DNA of 64,000 bases from Pseudomonas gessardii (GCF_001983165.1 NZ_MNPU01000013.1:62001-126000); one strand, 5' to 3'; shown: positions 8,109 to 17,744, numbered from the stretch's first letter. Notes: generated by a model not told the origin, from the sequence alone. A program made the numbers and translations.

Positions 8109-8202
8109 CGATTAGTCAGATAAGTTCCACACGGTTGCACCCATAGTGCACCCATGAAGCGAAAGACTGAAACCGTAAAATCTCTGAAAGCCTTGAATAA
8201 TA

Positions 8203-8250
8203 TGGTGTCCCAGGGCCGGTTCGAACGGCCAACCTTCCCCTTAGGAGGGG
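8203..8250 (-). pseudogene. 3' fragment of tRNA-Arg(CCU), probable old attachment site
   Basis: Read on the minus strand, the segment gives an anticodon loop CTCCTAA, a T-arm GGCCG-TTCGAAC-CGGCC, acceptor TGGGAC and ACCA. This is the 3' half of an arginine tRNA with anticodon CCU, as in argW. The 5' half (acceptor, D-arm) is absent upstream. Integrative elements carry such 3' halves at their ends. A 5' flanking frame reading SQGRFERPTFPLGG is a translation artefact of this tRNA remnant. Confidence 0.75.
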
Positions 8251-8513
8251 CAAAATTTCCGGTGTTTAAAAAGGTCCGCCTGAAACGGGGTTACATCAGC
8301 GCGTTGGTGAACTGCTTGGTGCTGGCCAGGGCATTCGGGCAACCGCTCGCCATGCAGGGTTCAGTACCACCACAGCGCTTAAACCCGATGAAGTGACCAA
8401 GTAGCGACGCAGTTTTGCGCACTGTCGAGCAGCAGTGACATCCTTTCCGAATTCTAACCAGGCTGTATTCGCCGCCTGATAGCATTCCGGTCGCCTGGAA
8501 TGTGCTGGCTCGT

Positions 8514-8858
8514 CTAACGGCCCAGATGCCGTAGCAATACCCTGATAATTCTGGCGCGCAGGAGAAAGCTTGCGACTGACACCGCAAGCGTCATACCGCC
8601 CGCCAGTTCGCCGAAACGGGCGAACGCAACGATGTTCACCATGGCGAGAACCATGATGCCGTAGAACTCGGCATTGGCCCTACCGGCAGCCAGAGCCTGA
8701 TGTTCGGTGAGCATCCACTTCTGCGACAGACAGAAGGGGCATACGGACGACTCCGGGTCACGGCCGCCCACGGGTATTCCATTGATGTAGAACGGCGCGC
8801 TAGTGACCACCTTTGGAACCATCATCTTCTTGCAGCACTGGCACTTAACTTTGCTCAT
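8514..8858 (-). CDS. small zinc-ribbon membrane protein
   Basis: The start at 8858 follows AGGT by 8 bases and gives 114 residues. The N-terminal part has paired cysteines (VKCQCCKKMM near residues 5-10 and VCPFCLSQ near 39-44), typical of a zinc ribbon. Two hydrophobic segments follow (about 65-80 and 84-100), then a basic tail (RARIIRVLLRHLGR). It is probably an inner-membrane protein with a cytoplasmic zinc-binding head. Function is unknown. It is transcribed with the same polarity as the 39-residue membrane peptide upstream. Confidence 0.65.
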   Translation of the reverse strand: MSKVKCQCCKKMMVPKVVTSAPFYINGIPVGGRDPESSVCPFCLSQKWMLTEHQALAAGRANAEFYGIMVLAMVNIVAFARFGELAGGMTLAVSVASFLLRARIIRVLLRHLGR

Positions 8859-8955
8859 GACGTGAACCTGCTGGACTTGGCACATGCCTGAACGTTACCC
8901 GAGCACTGGGGAGTCCCAAGCCACCACCATGCGCATCTGCCGATGTGCTGCAAAA

Positions 8956-9075
8956 TCAGTCGGTGTGATGCTTCTTATCGAGATGATCTGCGACCTTGTA
9001 GCCAATCACCGCAGCCACTCCCAGCGTGCCGACCACGCCGATGACCGCATAAACCAGTAGCTCAATCGAGTCCAT
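8956..9075 (-). CDS. single-pass membrane miniprotein (39 aa)
   Basis: The start at 9075 is set by an excellent AAGGAG ribosome site 6 bases upstream. The 39-residue product (MDSIELLVYAVIGVVGTLGV...) has one membrane helix (about residues 6-27) and a charged His/Lys-rich tail (DHLDKKHHTD). Such miniproteins often bind a larger membrane partner or act as small toxins; neither role can be shown here. The neighbouring zinc-ribbon membrane protein begins 97 bases downstream on the same strand. Confidence 0.6.
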   Translation of the reverse strand: MDSIELLVYAVIGVVGTLGVAAVIGYKVADHLDKKHHTD

Positions 9076-9316
9076 GTCTTGCTCCTTCTGGGCTGAAAAT
9101 CTGCACTGAATATAGCTTCTCATCTGCCGTGCCAATCCCAAGGACTTTATCCTCCTGAAATGCGTTCCGTCGGCTCTTGGGTGACTAAATTCCAAAGCGA
9201 CCAGAGCGCCGCTCATATCCGCTCCGCGACACGTTTCAAAAAAACATGCTCACTTCCCATCTATTACTTATGGGAGTCTGACGGTTCACCTCCCATAGAG
9301 TGATCTGCCGATCTGA

Positions 9317-9650
9317 GCGAAGGGGTGTCGTGAAGGGGTGTCGTCTCTGTAACCCGCATGAATACTGGGTTTCAGGTCTTTCACGAGCTTTGTACAAGAT
9401 AATTGGCGTTGTGAAGGGGTGTCGTGAAGGGGTGTTGTCTCTGTAACCCGCATGAATACTGGGTTTCAGGTCTTTTACGAGCGTTGTACAAGATAATTGG
9501 CGTTGTGAAGGGGTGTCGTGAAGGGGGGTTGTCTCTGTAACCCCCATGAATACTGGATTTCAGGTCTCTCACGAGCTTTGTACAAGATAGTTGGCGTTGT
9601 GAAGGGGTGTCGTGAGTAGGTGTCGTCGCTGCCGCTCTATGAATACAGGG
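9317..9650. repeat. 94-bp tandem repeat, about 3.5 copies
   Basis: Units begin near 9317, 9411, 9505 and 9599, the last being degenerate after about 25 bases. The 94-base spacing is exact between the second, third and fourth. Each unit starts with two imperfect copies of GTGAAGGGGTGTC. It carries CTGTAACCCGCATGAATACT in the middle and the palindrome TTGTACAA near the end. Because 94 is not a multiple of 3, the open frames across it drift and are unlikely to be coding. It lies between island genes and the hsd operon. Confidence 0.9.
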
Positions 9651-10081
9651 TCTCCACAGTTCGCAATGTCCATGGCGGCAGCGGGAGAACGACAGTAGAT
9701 GACAACTGAGCATCAGAAGGTATCCGCCAGGCGCGCACAGTGACAACACATGGTGGGCAAATGACGACTCTCCGGGCCAGCGAGAGGGCGCGAGCAATGA
9801 ATGTGCAACAGATGACGACGACGAGTTGCTTTAGAAATCCCGCTACTCAAATGGTTAGGCTGGCTGATCGGTTTTTTGCCGGGGGACCACTGCATAGACT
9901 GCTAAAACCCCGTTTCGAGAACACATTGCAGCAGACATATCGTGGCTGGCTAACGTTCGAGTGCGGCCTTAGCACCTTTGAGTATTCGGAGCGGAGTGAA
10001 AATAGGCCGTCGGTTCTGTGACAGGGCGCCAGCTCTAAGGGGTAAACTTGCGGTTTTGCCCGTACTCCAAGGAGTTATTGC
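9651..10081. other. non-coding gap before hsdM
   Basis: No convincing gene. A 93-codon frame at 9740-10021 lacks a ribosome site and any recognisable domain. The stretch probably holds the promoter of the restriction operon, but no clear -10/-35 pair could be chosen by eye. Confidence 0.5.
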
Positions 10082-12058
10082 GTGAACACGGAAAATCATT
10101 CCCAGACGGCCGCGTTTCTATGGTCCATTGCCGATCTGCTGCGCGGTGACTTCAAACAATCGCAATACGGTCGCATCATCCTGCCATTCACCCTGTTACG
10201 GCGCATGGAGTGCGTGCTCGCACCGACCAAGGGTGAGGTGATCAAACAAACCTTCGCTCAGGAAGGCCGTCCGGACCAAGTGCGTGAGATGATTCTGCTG
10301 CGCGCTGCCGGCCAGCAGTTCTTCAACGGTTCGCCGCTGACCCTTGGCACGCTGTCAGACACCCAAACCGCCGCCGACCTGATGAGCTACGTGCAGGCCT
10401 TCAGCAAAGACGCCCGCGAGATCTTCGAACACTTCCACTTTGAAGACTTCGTCCAGCAACTGGAAACCGCCAACCTGCTGTACCAGGTGGTGCAGCGCTT
10501 CGCCGCCACGGATCTTAGCCCCGAGTTCATCAGCAACTTCGGCATGGGTATCATCTTCGAAGAGCTGATCCGCAAGTTCGCGGAAAGCTCCAACGAAACC
10601 GCCGGGGAGCACTTCACCCCGCGCGATATCGTGCACCTCACCACCTCGCTGGTGATCACCGATCAGGACCACAAGCTCGCGCCCAACAGCATCGTCACCA
10701 TCTATGACCCAACCGCCGGCACCGGCGGTTTTCTGTCTGAGGGTGATGAGTACATCCAGTCCATCAGCGAGAAGGTCAGCGTGTCGCTGCACGGCCAGGA
10801 GCTCAACCCCGAGTCCTACGCCATCTGCAAGGCGGACATGCTGATCAAGGGCCAGGACGTGGCCAGCATCAAGCTCGGCAACACCCTATCCAACGACCAG
10901 CTTGCCGATAAGCGCTTCGACTTTATGCTCAGCAACCCGCCCTTCGGCGTGGAATGGAAGAAGGTGCAAAAGCAGATCACCGACGAGCACACGGTGAAGG
11001 GCTTCGACGGCCGCTTCGGCCCTGGCCTGCCACGGGTGTCCGACGGTTCGTTGCTGTTCCTCCTGCACCTGGTCAGCAAGATGCGTGACCCGCGCGACGG
11101 TGGCTCGCGCATCGGCATCATCCTCAACGGCTCGCCGCTGTTTACCGGCGGCGCGGGTTCGGGTGAGTCGGAGATTCGCCGCTACTTGCTGCAGAACGAT
11201 CTGGTCGAAGCCATCGTCGCGCTGCCCACCGACATGTTCTACAACACCGGCATCGCCACCTATGTGTGGATACTCAGCAACCACAAGGCCGCTGCGCGCC
11301 AGGGCAAGGTGCAGTTGATCGACGGCAGCCAGCACTACGCCAAAATGCGCAAGTCGCTGGGCAGCAAGCGGCAGTACATTACCGAGGATCAGATCAGCGA
11401 GCTGGTGCGCCTGTATGGCAGCTTTGAGGAAACCGCACAGAGCAAGATCTTCCCCATCGACGCCTTCGGCTACCGCCGTATCACCGTCGAGCGCCCGCTG
11501 CGCCTGAACTTCCACACCAGTGCCGAGCGCATCGCTAAGGTGCTGGAAGAGAAAGCCCTGCAAAAACTCGACAGCGCCGTCCAGCAGCACCTGCTGGCCG
11601 CCCTGCAAACGATGGACGCCAGCGTGCTGCACCGCAACCGCGAGCAGTTCAGCACGCTGCTGAAAAAAGCCCTCACCGCTCATAGCGTCAGCCTCAGCAC
11701 GCTGGAGCTAAAAGCCCTGATGAGCGCCCTGAGCGAGCGCGATTCCGAGGCGGATATCTGCATGACCAAGGGCCAGCCGGAAGTCGATGCCGGCCTGCGC
11801 GATAACGAGAACGTGCCGCTGGGCGAGTCGGTTTACTACTACTTCCAGCGTGAAGTCATCCCCCATGTGCCGGATGCCTGGATCGACGAGAGCAAGACCG
11901 ATGCGCAGGACGGCGAGGTCGGTATCGTCGGCTTCGAAATTCCCTTTAACCGCCACTTTTATGTCTTCAATCCGCCGCGTGCGCTGGCTGAAATTGACAA
12001 AGATTTGAAAGCCTGCACCGACCGTATCAAGCAGATGATTGAGGGGCTGTCGGCATGA
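10082..12058 (+). CDS. hsdM: type I restriction-modification methyltransferase subunit HsdM
   Basis: N6-adenine methyltransferase subunit of a type I system, 658 residues. It starts at GTG 10082 with AAGGAG 7 bases upstream. The N-terminal helical HsdM domain (about 5-140) precedes the catalytic domain. The SAM-binding motif DPTAGTGG lies at about 209-216 and the catalytic NPPF at about 285-288. A C-terminal extension (about 480-658) ends in helices that likely contact HsdS. It forms M2S with HsdS for methylation and R2M2S for restriction. The stop overlaps the hsdS start by four bases (ATGA). All key residues are present, so it should be active. Confidence 0.97.
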   Translation: MNTENHSQTAAFLWSIADLLRGDFKQSQYGRIILPFTLLRRMECVLAPTKGEVIKQTFAQEGRPDQVREMILLRAAGQQFFNGSPLTLGTLSDTQTAADLMSYVQAFSKDAREIFEHFHFEDFVQQLETANLLYQVVQRFAATDLSPEFISNFGMGIIFEELIRKFAESSNETAGEHFTPRDIVHLTTSLVITDQDHKLAPNSIVTIYDPTAGTGGFLSEGDEYIQSISEKVSVSLHGQELNPESYAICKADMLIKGQDVASIKLGNTLSNDQLADKRFDFMLSNPPFGVEWKKVQKQITDEHTVKGFDGRFGPGLPRVSDGSLLFLLHLVSKMRDPRDGGSRIGIILNGSPLFTGGAGSGESEIRRYLLQNDLVEAIVALPTDMFYNTGIATYVWILSNHKAAARQGKVQLIDGSQHYAKMRKSLGSKRQYITEDQISELVRLYGSFEETAQSKIFPIDAFGYRRITVERPLRLNFHTSAERIAKVLEEKALQKLDSAVQQHLLAALQTMDASVLHRNREQFSTLLKKALTAHSVSLSTLELKALMSALSERDSEADICMTKGQPEVDAGLRDNENVPLGESVYYYFQREVIPHVPDAWIDESKTDAQDGEVGIVGFEIPFNRHFYVFNPPRALAEIDKDLKACTDRIKQMIEGLSA

Positions 12059-13443
12059 GCTTTCCTAGTTACCCGGCATACAAGGATTCTGGCGTAGAGT
12101 GGCTGGGCGAGGTGCCGCAGAATTGGTCGGTTCACTCACTTAAACGCACGGTGGATGGGTGCGTAAACGGCTTGTGGGGTGATGAGCCCGATGGCGAAAA
12201 TGATATTGCAGTCATCAGAGTTGCCGACTTCGAGCGATCTTTTTCGACTGTTGGGCTCGATAAGCTGACCTACAGAAGTATCACGCATAAAGAAAGACAA
12301 TCGCGACTTATCAAATCAGGTGATTTGCTGATCGAGAAATCTGGGGGCGGAGAAAAAACGCTGGTCGGCTGTGTTGTTTTGTTCACGCATGAGTTTGACG
12401 CAATTACTTCAAATTTCGTGGCGAGAATGCGACCGCTATCGGAGTTCGATAGCCAGTTTCTTTGTTATGCCTTCGGAAATCTTTACCACGGCCGGGTTAA
12501 CTACCCTTCGGTGAAGCAGGTTACTGGTATCCAAAATCTTGATGCTGAGTCCTACTTGCAGGAGCGGTTTTGCTTTCCTTCGCGAGTCGAACAATCTCAA
12601 ATCGCCCGTTTCCTCGACCACGAAACCGCCCGCATCGACGCGTTGATCGAAGAGCAACAGCGCCTGATCGAACTGCTCAAGGAAAAGCGCCAGGCGGTCA
12701 TCTCCCATGCAGTCACAAAAGGCCTCGACCCCACGGCGCCGCTGAAAGACTCCGGCGTGGAGTGGCTAGGCGAGGTGCCAGCACATTGGGTGGTGGCCGG
12801 CCTGAAATGGTTTTGGTCAGTAACAGACTGCAAGCACATCACCGCTGAGTTTGTGGACGAAGGCATCCCTCTCGCGAGTATTCGCGAAGTGCAGAGTCGT
12901 TATGTCGCTCTCGATAACGCAAAGCAGACCACGGAAGTATTTTATCGGCAGCTAATTGAGGGAGGTCGAGAGCTTGTTGCAGGCGATTTAATATTCAGTC
13001 GTAACGCAACGGTTGGTGAGGTAGCACAAGTCGCTAATTGGCATCCTCCTTTTGCCATGGGGCAAGATGTGTGTGTACTGAAAAAACAATATGAATGGCT
13101 TTCGAGTGATTACTTGCAGGCCGTTTTACGCTCACCAGTCGTTATGGTTCAGCTTGATAACCTGATGATCGGTTCGACCTTCAAACGAGTAAACGTGGAA
13201 GATATTCGGGGCATTACTGTGCCCATGCCGCCGCAGGGCGAACAGAAGATCATCGCCGAGTATTTGATCCAAAAAACCGAAATGTTCGACTCGTTGCTTG
13301 GTGAAGCGCAAAACACGATAGCTCTTCTCCAAGAACGCCGCTCCGCCCTAATCTCCGCCGCCGTCACCGGCAAAATCGACGTACGCAGCTGGCAGCTACC
13401 AGCCAGTGCAACATCCCCTGAATTAGCACAAGAGGCCGTGTAA
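12055..13443 (+). CDS. hsdS: type I restriction-modification specificity subunit HsdS
   Basis: DNA-recognition subunit of 462 residues with two target-recognition halves. Each half begins with nearly the same sequence, [12 protein letters not shown], at about residues 10-21 and 231-242. Conserved helical spacers ([20 protein letters not shown] near 193-212 and its counterpart near 410-435) separate the halves and set the distance between the two half-sites. The recognition domains (about 25-170 and 245-390) are lower in GC than their surroundings, typical of swapped specificity modules. It overlaps hsdM by 4 bases and hsdR by 1 base. The target sequence cannot be read from the protein. Confidence 0.96.
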   Translation: MSFPSYPAYKDSGVEWLGEVPQNWSVHSLKRTVDGCVNGLWGDEPDGENDIAVIRVADFERSFSTVGLDKLTYRSITHKERQSRLIKSGDLLIEKSGGGEKTLVGCVVLFTHEFDAITSNFVARMRPLSEFDSQFLCYAFGNLYHGRVNYPSVKQVTGIQNLDAESYLQERFCFPSRVEQSQIARFLDHETARIDALIEEQQRLIELLKEKRQAVISHAVTKGLDPTAPLKDSGVEWLGEVPAHWVVAGLKWFWSVTDCKHITAEFVDEGIPLASIREVQSRYVALDNAKQTTEVFYRQLIEGGRELVAGDLIFSRNATVGEVAQVANWHPPFAMGQDVCVLKKQYEWLSSDYLQAVLRSPVVMVQLDNLMIGSTFKRVNVEDIRGITVPMPPQGEQKIIAEYLIQKTEMFDSLLGEAQNTIALLQERRSALISAAVTGKIDVRSWQLPASATSPELAQEAV

Positions 13444-16400
13444 TGGCGGACAGCAAGGAAGCTCAGTTTCAGCAGGACATTATCGAGGCCCTATCCGCCC
13501 AAGGCTGGCTAGTCGGCACGGCCAGTGGCTATGACCGTCGCACGGCGTTGTACACCGAAGATGTGCTGGGCTACTTCAAGGACGCCTGGCCGGAGCGTTG
13601 GGACAAGTTCGCCAAGGCCAACCCGAATGATCCAGACGGTGTGCTGGTGCAAAAACTGGTGCGCGAGCTGGAGCAGAGCGGCACCCTGGATGTGCTGCGC
13701 CACGGCTTTAAGCTGCCGGCGGTAAAGGTCGAGCTGTGCAGCTTCCAGCCCGACCACGGGATGAACCCGGACACCCTCAAACGCTACCAGTGCAACCGCC
13801 TGCGCGTGGTGCCGGAGGTGTCCTACTCGCCGCATGCGCGTGATGCCGCTAGCGGCGAGCAGAGCTACAACCCACGGCTGGATCTGGTGCTGTTCGTCAA
13901 CGGCATCCCCACCGCCACGCTGGAGCTGAAAAGCGAGTTCAAGCAATCGGTGGAAAACGCGAAGCGCCAATACCGCCAAGACCGCCCGGTAAAAGACCCG
14001 CTCACCCGCAAACCCGAGCCGCTGCTGACCTTCAAACGCGGCGCGCTGGTGCACTTTGCCGTGGGCCAGACCGAGGTGGCGATGACCACCAAGCTGGCGG
14101 GTAAAGACACGTTCTTTTTGCCGTTCAACCTCGGCAGCGCCGAAGGCGGCGCGGGCAACCCGATGCCTGCGGATGACAGCCAATACGCCACCAGCTACCT
14201 ATGGCAACGCCTGCTGCCGCCGGACGCCTGGCTCAAGGTGCTGGGGCGCTTTCTGCACCTGGAGAAGAAAACCAGTGAAGGCTTCGACGGCACGCCCGTG
14301 ACCAAGGAAACCATGATCTTCCCGCGTTACCACCAGTGGGAAGTGGTCAACACGCTGATCAACACCACCCGCGCCGAAGGGCCGGGTAAGCGTTATTTGA
14401 TCCAGCACAGCGCAGGCTCAGGCAAGTCCAACTCCATCGCCTGGACCGCCCATCAACTGGCCTCGCTGTACGACGAAGCCGGTCAGCGGTTGTTCAACTC
14501 GGTGATCGTGGTCACCGACCGTACGGTGCTGGACAGCCAACTGCAGAACACCATCTACCAATTCGAGCACGCCCAAGGTGTGGTCAAGCCGATCAGCCGT
14601 GATGTTGGCAACCAGAGCAAGTCCGAGCAACTGGCCGAGGCGCTAGCCGAGCAGACGCGCATCATCATCGTCACCATCCAGACCTTTCCGGCGCTGTTCG
14701 ATGCTCTGGACAAGTACCCCAAGCTGGCCAGCGGGCGCTATGCGGTGATCGCTGACGAGGCGCACTCCTCGCAAACCGGCTCATCCGCCAGCAAGCTGAA
14801 ACAGATTCTTGGCAGTGACGCGCTGGATGCTGAAGAAGTCAGTGCCGAAGAGCTGTTGGACGCCGCCGTGCAGGCTCGCCAACCGAATGAGCGCATCAGC
14901 TACTACGCCTTTACCGCCACCCCCAAGGCCAAGACCCTGGAGCTGTTCGGCCGTGAGCCTGATCCGACGTTACCGCGCAGTGCCGACAACAATCCGGAGC
15001 CGTTTCACCTGTACTCCATGCGCCAGGCCATCGAGGAGGGTTTTATCCTCGATGTGCTGCGCAACTACACCACCTACAGCACCGCCTGGAAGATCGCCCA
15101 CCCGGATGGCGAAGACGACGAGGTGGACAGCAAGAAGGCGCGCATCAAGCTGGCGCGCTGGGTGCGTTTGCATCCGTACAACATCAGCCAGAAGGTTGAG
15201 GTAATCGTCGAGCACTTCCGCGCCAATATCCGTGGCCTGCTGAATGGCCAGGCCAAGGCCATGGTGGTGACCAGCAGCCGCCAGGAAGCGGTGCGCTACC
15301 AGTTGGCGGTGAAGGCGTATGTGCAGCAGATGGGTTACAGCGATGTACACCCGCTGGTGGCGTTCTCCGGCAGCGTGTTGCCGGATGAGGTGATCTCCGA
15401 GGAGGTGACGGAAAGCAGCAGCCTGCTCAACGCCGGCCTGAATGGCCGTGACCTGGCGCAAGCGTTCCACACCCAGGACTTCAACGTAATGATCGCGGCC
15501 AACAAATACCAGACCGGCTTCGATCAGCCCAAGCTGTGCGCCATGTACGTGGACAAGAAGCTGCAAGGCGTGGACTGCGTGCAGACCCTGTCGCGGCTGA
15601 ACCGCACCTTCGGTGACAGCAAGGAAACCTTTATCCTCGACTTCTTCAACGAGCCGCAGGACATTCTCGACGCCTTCTTGCCGTACTACACCAAGGCCGA
15701 GCTGACCGACGTGACCGACCCGCAGATCATCTATGACCTGCAGAAGAAGCTGGATGCCGAGGGCATCTATCACTGGCAGGAGGTCGAGACGTTCGCTATG
15801 GCCTTCTTCGACCCCAAGGCGGCCGCCAGCAAGCTCAGCTACTACTGCACGCCGGCCAAGGAGCGCTTTGCTAAGCGTTATGCCTTCTCCGTTGAGTCGC
15901 GCCAGCAGGCGCTGGACTTCAAACGCACTGCCGAGGCCAATGGCGACAGCGCCGGCCTGAAAAAGGCCGAGCACGCACTGAAAGAGGCCGGCGAGCAGGT
16001 GGACCAGCTCGACCTGTTCCGCAAGAACCTGCAGAGCTTTGTGCGCCTGTATGAGTTCCTCTCTCAAATCGTGCCTTATGAGGACCGCGAGCTGGAGCAG
16101 CTGTGCGTGTATGCCAAGCACCTGCACCCGCTGCTGCGCGTGGATCGCCTGCAACAAGACGACGTGGACGTGGGCGAGCTGCAACTGAGCCACTACCGCC
16201 TGAGCAAGCGAGCCGAGCACCAGCTGCGGCTGAGTGAGGGGGAAGGCGAATACAAGCTAAAGCCGGGTAGCGATGTGGGCAGCGGTAAGCCGCATGACCC
16301 GGAGAAGAAGCGCCTGTCTGAAATCATCGACGCGCTGAACGATATCTTCGGTGCCGAGGTGAGCGATGACGACCAACTGCAGTTCCTCACCGGTATCGCC

Positions 16401-16652
16401 CAGCGCATCAGCCGTCAGGAAGATGTGATGGCTCAGGTGAACAACCACTCGGTGGAGCAAGTAATGCACGGCCTGTTCCCCAAGCGCGTGCTGGATACCG
16501 TGTTGGACGCTATGACCGACCACGAGAAGCTGTCGCTGGAAGTGCTGGATAACGAGACCAAGAGCCGGGCGTTTGCGCTGGTGATTTTGAAGATGCTGAA
16601 GACGGCTGCGGGGCTCGATGAGAATGGCTTGCGCGGCGGCCTACAAGGTTAG
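13443..16652 (+). CDS. hsdR: type I restriction endonuclease subunit HsdR
   Basis: ATP-dependent translocase and nuclease subunit of 1,069 residues. The nuclease core motif is seen as RLDLVLFVNG followed by LELK (Asp about 147, Glu-x-Lys about 161-163). The SF2 helicase motor has Walker A AGSGKS (about 324-329) and a DEAH box (about 438-441), with the motif YYAFTATP soon after. A helical C-terminus (about 790-1060) likely docks with HsdM. The stop and start overlap (TAATG) couples it to hsdS. Length and motifs are normal, so the system seems functional. Confidence 0.97.
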   Translation: MADSKEAQFQQDIIEALSAQGWLVGTASGYDRRTALYTEDVLGYFKDAWPERWDKFAKANPNDPDGVLVQKLVRELEQSGTLDVLRHGFKLPAVKVELCSFQPDHGMNPDTLKRYQCNRLRVVPEVSYSPHARDAASGEQSYNPRLDLVLFVNGIPTATLELKSEFKQSVENAKRQYRQDRPVKDPLTRKPEPLLTFKRGALVHFAVGQTEVAMTTKLAGKDTFFLPFNLGSAEGGAGNPMPADDSQYATSYLWQRLLPPDAWLKVLGRFLHLEKKTSEGFDGTPVTKETMIFPRYHQWEVVNTLINTTRAEGPGKRYLIQHSAGSGKSNSIAWTAHQLASLYDEAGQRLFNSVIVVTDRTVLDSQLQNTIYQFEHAQGVVKPISRDVGNQSKSEQLAEALAEQTRIIIVTIQTFPALFDALDKYPKLASGRYAVIADEAHSSQTGSSASKLKQILGSDALDAEEVSAEELLDAAVQARQPNERISYYAFTATPKAKTLELFGREPDPTLPRSADNNPEPFHLYSMRQAIEEGFILDVLRNYTTYSTAWKIAHPDGEDDEVDSKKARIKLARWVRLHPYNISQKVEVIVEHFRANIRGLLNGQAKAMVVTSSRQEAVRYQLAVKAYVQQMGYSDVHPLVAFSGSVLPDEVISEEVTESSSLLNAGLNGRDLAQAFHTQDFNVMIAANKYQTGFDQPKLCAMYVDKKLQGVDCVQTLSRLNRTFGDSKETFILDFFNEPQDILDAFLPYYTKAELTDVTDPQIIYDLQKKLDAEGIYHWQEVETFAMAFFDPKAAASKLSYYCTPAKERFAKRYAFSVESRQQALDFKRTAEANGDSAGLKKAEHALKEAGEQVDQLDLFRKNLQSFVRLYEFLSQIVPYEDRELEQLCVYAKHLHPLLRVDRLQQDDVDVGELQLSHYRLSKRAEHQLRLSEGEGEYKLKPGSDVGSGKPHDPEKKRLSEIIDALNDIFGAEVSDDDQLQFLTGIAQRISRQEDVMAQVNNHSVEQVMHGLFPKRVLDTVLDAMTDHEKLSLEVLDNETKSRAFALVILKMLKTAAGLDENGLRGGLQG

Positions 16653-16661
16653 GGAGTGACG

Positions 16662-17573
16662 ATGGCAATTCCGGATTTTCAAAGTGTGATGCGGCCGGTG
16701 CTTGCCACCGTACAGAACGGTGCGCCGCTGCCGCTCAATGAGTTGCGCGAGCGGATGGCCGATCAGTTCCAGCTGACCGAGGATGAGCGCAAGGAGCGCC
16801 TGCCCTCCGGCCATCAGACGGTGATCAACAACCGTGTGGGCTGGGCGCGTACCTACCTGAACAAGGCCGGACTGCTGTGCATTCCCGCCAAGGGCATGGT
16901 GCAGATCACTGCGCGTGGCCGGGACGCTTTGGTCAGTGGCCCCGAGCGCATCACTGTGAGCTGGCTGAAGCAGTTTCCCGAGTTCGCGGACTTCCATACC
17001 ACCAAGCCTCAAGTAGCTGATTTACCTGCTGCGCTGGACATTGAGATTTCCGAGACCACGCCGGATGAGCAACTGGCCGAAGCGCATCAGGCATTAGTGC
17101 AGTCACTGGCAGACGAGCTGCTGGCGCAAGTGCGGGCAGCGACACCTAGCTTCTTTGAACAGCTGGTGGTCGATCTGATGATCGCCATGGGCTACGGCGG
17201 TTCGCGCAAGGAAGCCGGCAAGGCGACTCAAGCGACCAATGATGGCGGTATCGACGGCATCATCAAAGAAGACAAGCTCGGTCTTGACGTGATCTACCTG
17301 CAAGCCAAGCGCTGGACCAACACGGTGCATCGCCCGGAGATCGACAAGTTCATCGGAGCCTTAACCCGCCAACGAGCGCGAAAGGGCGTGTTTATCACCA
17401 CTTCGGACTTTTCCGATGGTGCCCGTACTGCAGCGCTGGGGCTGGATATCAAGGTGGTGCTGATCGACGGTGTTGGGCTGGCGCGTCTGATGGTGGAGAA
17501 CAACCTGGGGGTGAGCGTTAAGCAGGTGTACGAGGTGAAGCAGCTCGACAGCGACTACTTCGCAGAGGCGTGA
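16662..17573 (+). CDS. mrr: Mrr-like restriction endonuclease
   Basis: About 303 residues. The N-terminal winged-helix domain (about 1-95) is of the Mrr_N type that reads DNA. The C-terminal Mrr_cat domain (about 155-280) has the PD-(D/E)xK signature GGIDGIIKED followed by VIYLQAKRW (Asp about 198, Gln-x-Lys about 214-216). Family members cut DNA carrying foreign methylation. The ATG at 16662 has AGGGAG 5 bases upstream; a GTG at 16656 is a less likely start. It follows hsdR after 9 bases, so one operon would provide both host methylation with restriction and a nuclease against differently methylated DNA. Confidence 0.94.
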   Translation: MAIPDFQSVMRPVLATVQNGAPLPLNELRERMADQFQLTEDERKERLPSGHQTVINNRVGWARTYLNKAGLLCIPAKGMVQITARGRDALVSGPERITVSWLKQFPEFADFHTTKPQVADLPAALDIEISETTPDEQLAEAHQALVQSLADELLAQVRAATPSFFEQLVVDLMIAMGYGGSRKEAGKATQATNDGGIDGIIKEDKLGLDVIYLQAKRWTNTVHRPEIDKFIGALTRQRARKGVFITTSDFSDGARTAALGLDIKVVLIDGVGLARLMVENNLGVSVKQVYEVKQLDSDYFAEA

Positions 17574-17663
17574 GTCACAACCCAGGTAGCCGGCTCACCC
17601 AAAGTATGAACTCGGAGATCACTGTTGTTGTGGCAGTTTTTATCCCTGCCAGGGGTAAGGGCT

Positions 17664-17697
17664 ACCTACGAAACCTACAGAACTAGGTTTCGTAGGT
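17664..17697. repeat. 14-bp perfect inverted repeat between convergent genes
   Basis: ACCTACGAAACCTA and TAGGTTTCGTAGGT flank a 6-base spacer. A further half-copy (TTTTGTAGGT) follows at about 17697-17706. It lies between the 3' ends of the mrr-like gene and the DUF3987 gene. It could end transcription from both sides, or be an iteron-like or protein-binding site of the element. It has no strong T-run, so a simple terminator is not certain. Confidence 0.7.
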
Positions 17698-17744
17698 TTT
17701 GTAGGTCGTCCTACCGGTCTTTTTAGTGAACAGGTTGGGTTGAG

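Noticed and set aside
8154..8396. 80-codon plus-strand frame containing SQGRFERPTFPLGG
   Set aside because: It reads through the tRNA-Arg fragment in antisense; a well-known annotation artefact.
8291..8510. Minus-strand Cys-rich frame (GCHCCSTVRKTASLLGHF)
   Set aside because: No ribosome site or family recognised and it runs into the zinc-ribbon gene; could be a gene remnant but there is too little support.
9300..9660. CRISPR array
   Set aside because: The repeat is a continuous 94-base tandem unit without short repeats alternating with unique spacers, and no cas genes are present.
9236..9797. Two overlapping minus-strand frames encoding repeated peptides such as HPFTTPIILYKARERPE
   Set aside because: They arise from the 94-bp DNA repeat; the period is not a multiple of 3 and the frames shift between units.
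9740..10021. 93-codon plus-strand frame before hsdM
   Set aside because: No ribosome site, no domain, biased composition.
14970..16220. Minus-strand open frame of 416 codons opposite hsdR
   Set aside because: Antisense to the helicase part of hsdR; composition is that of a shadow.
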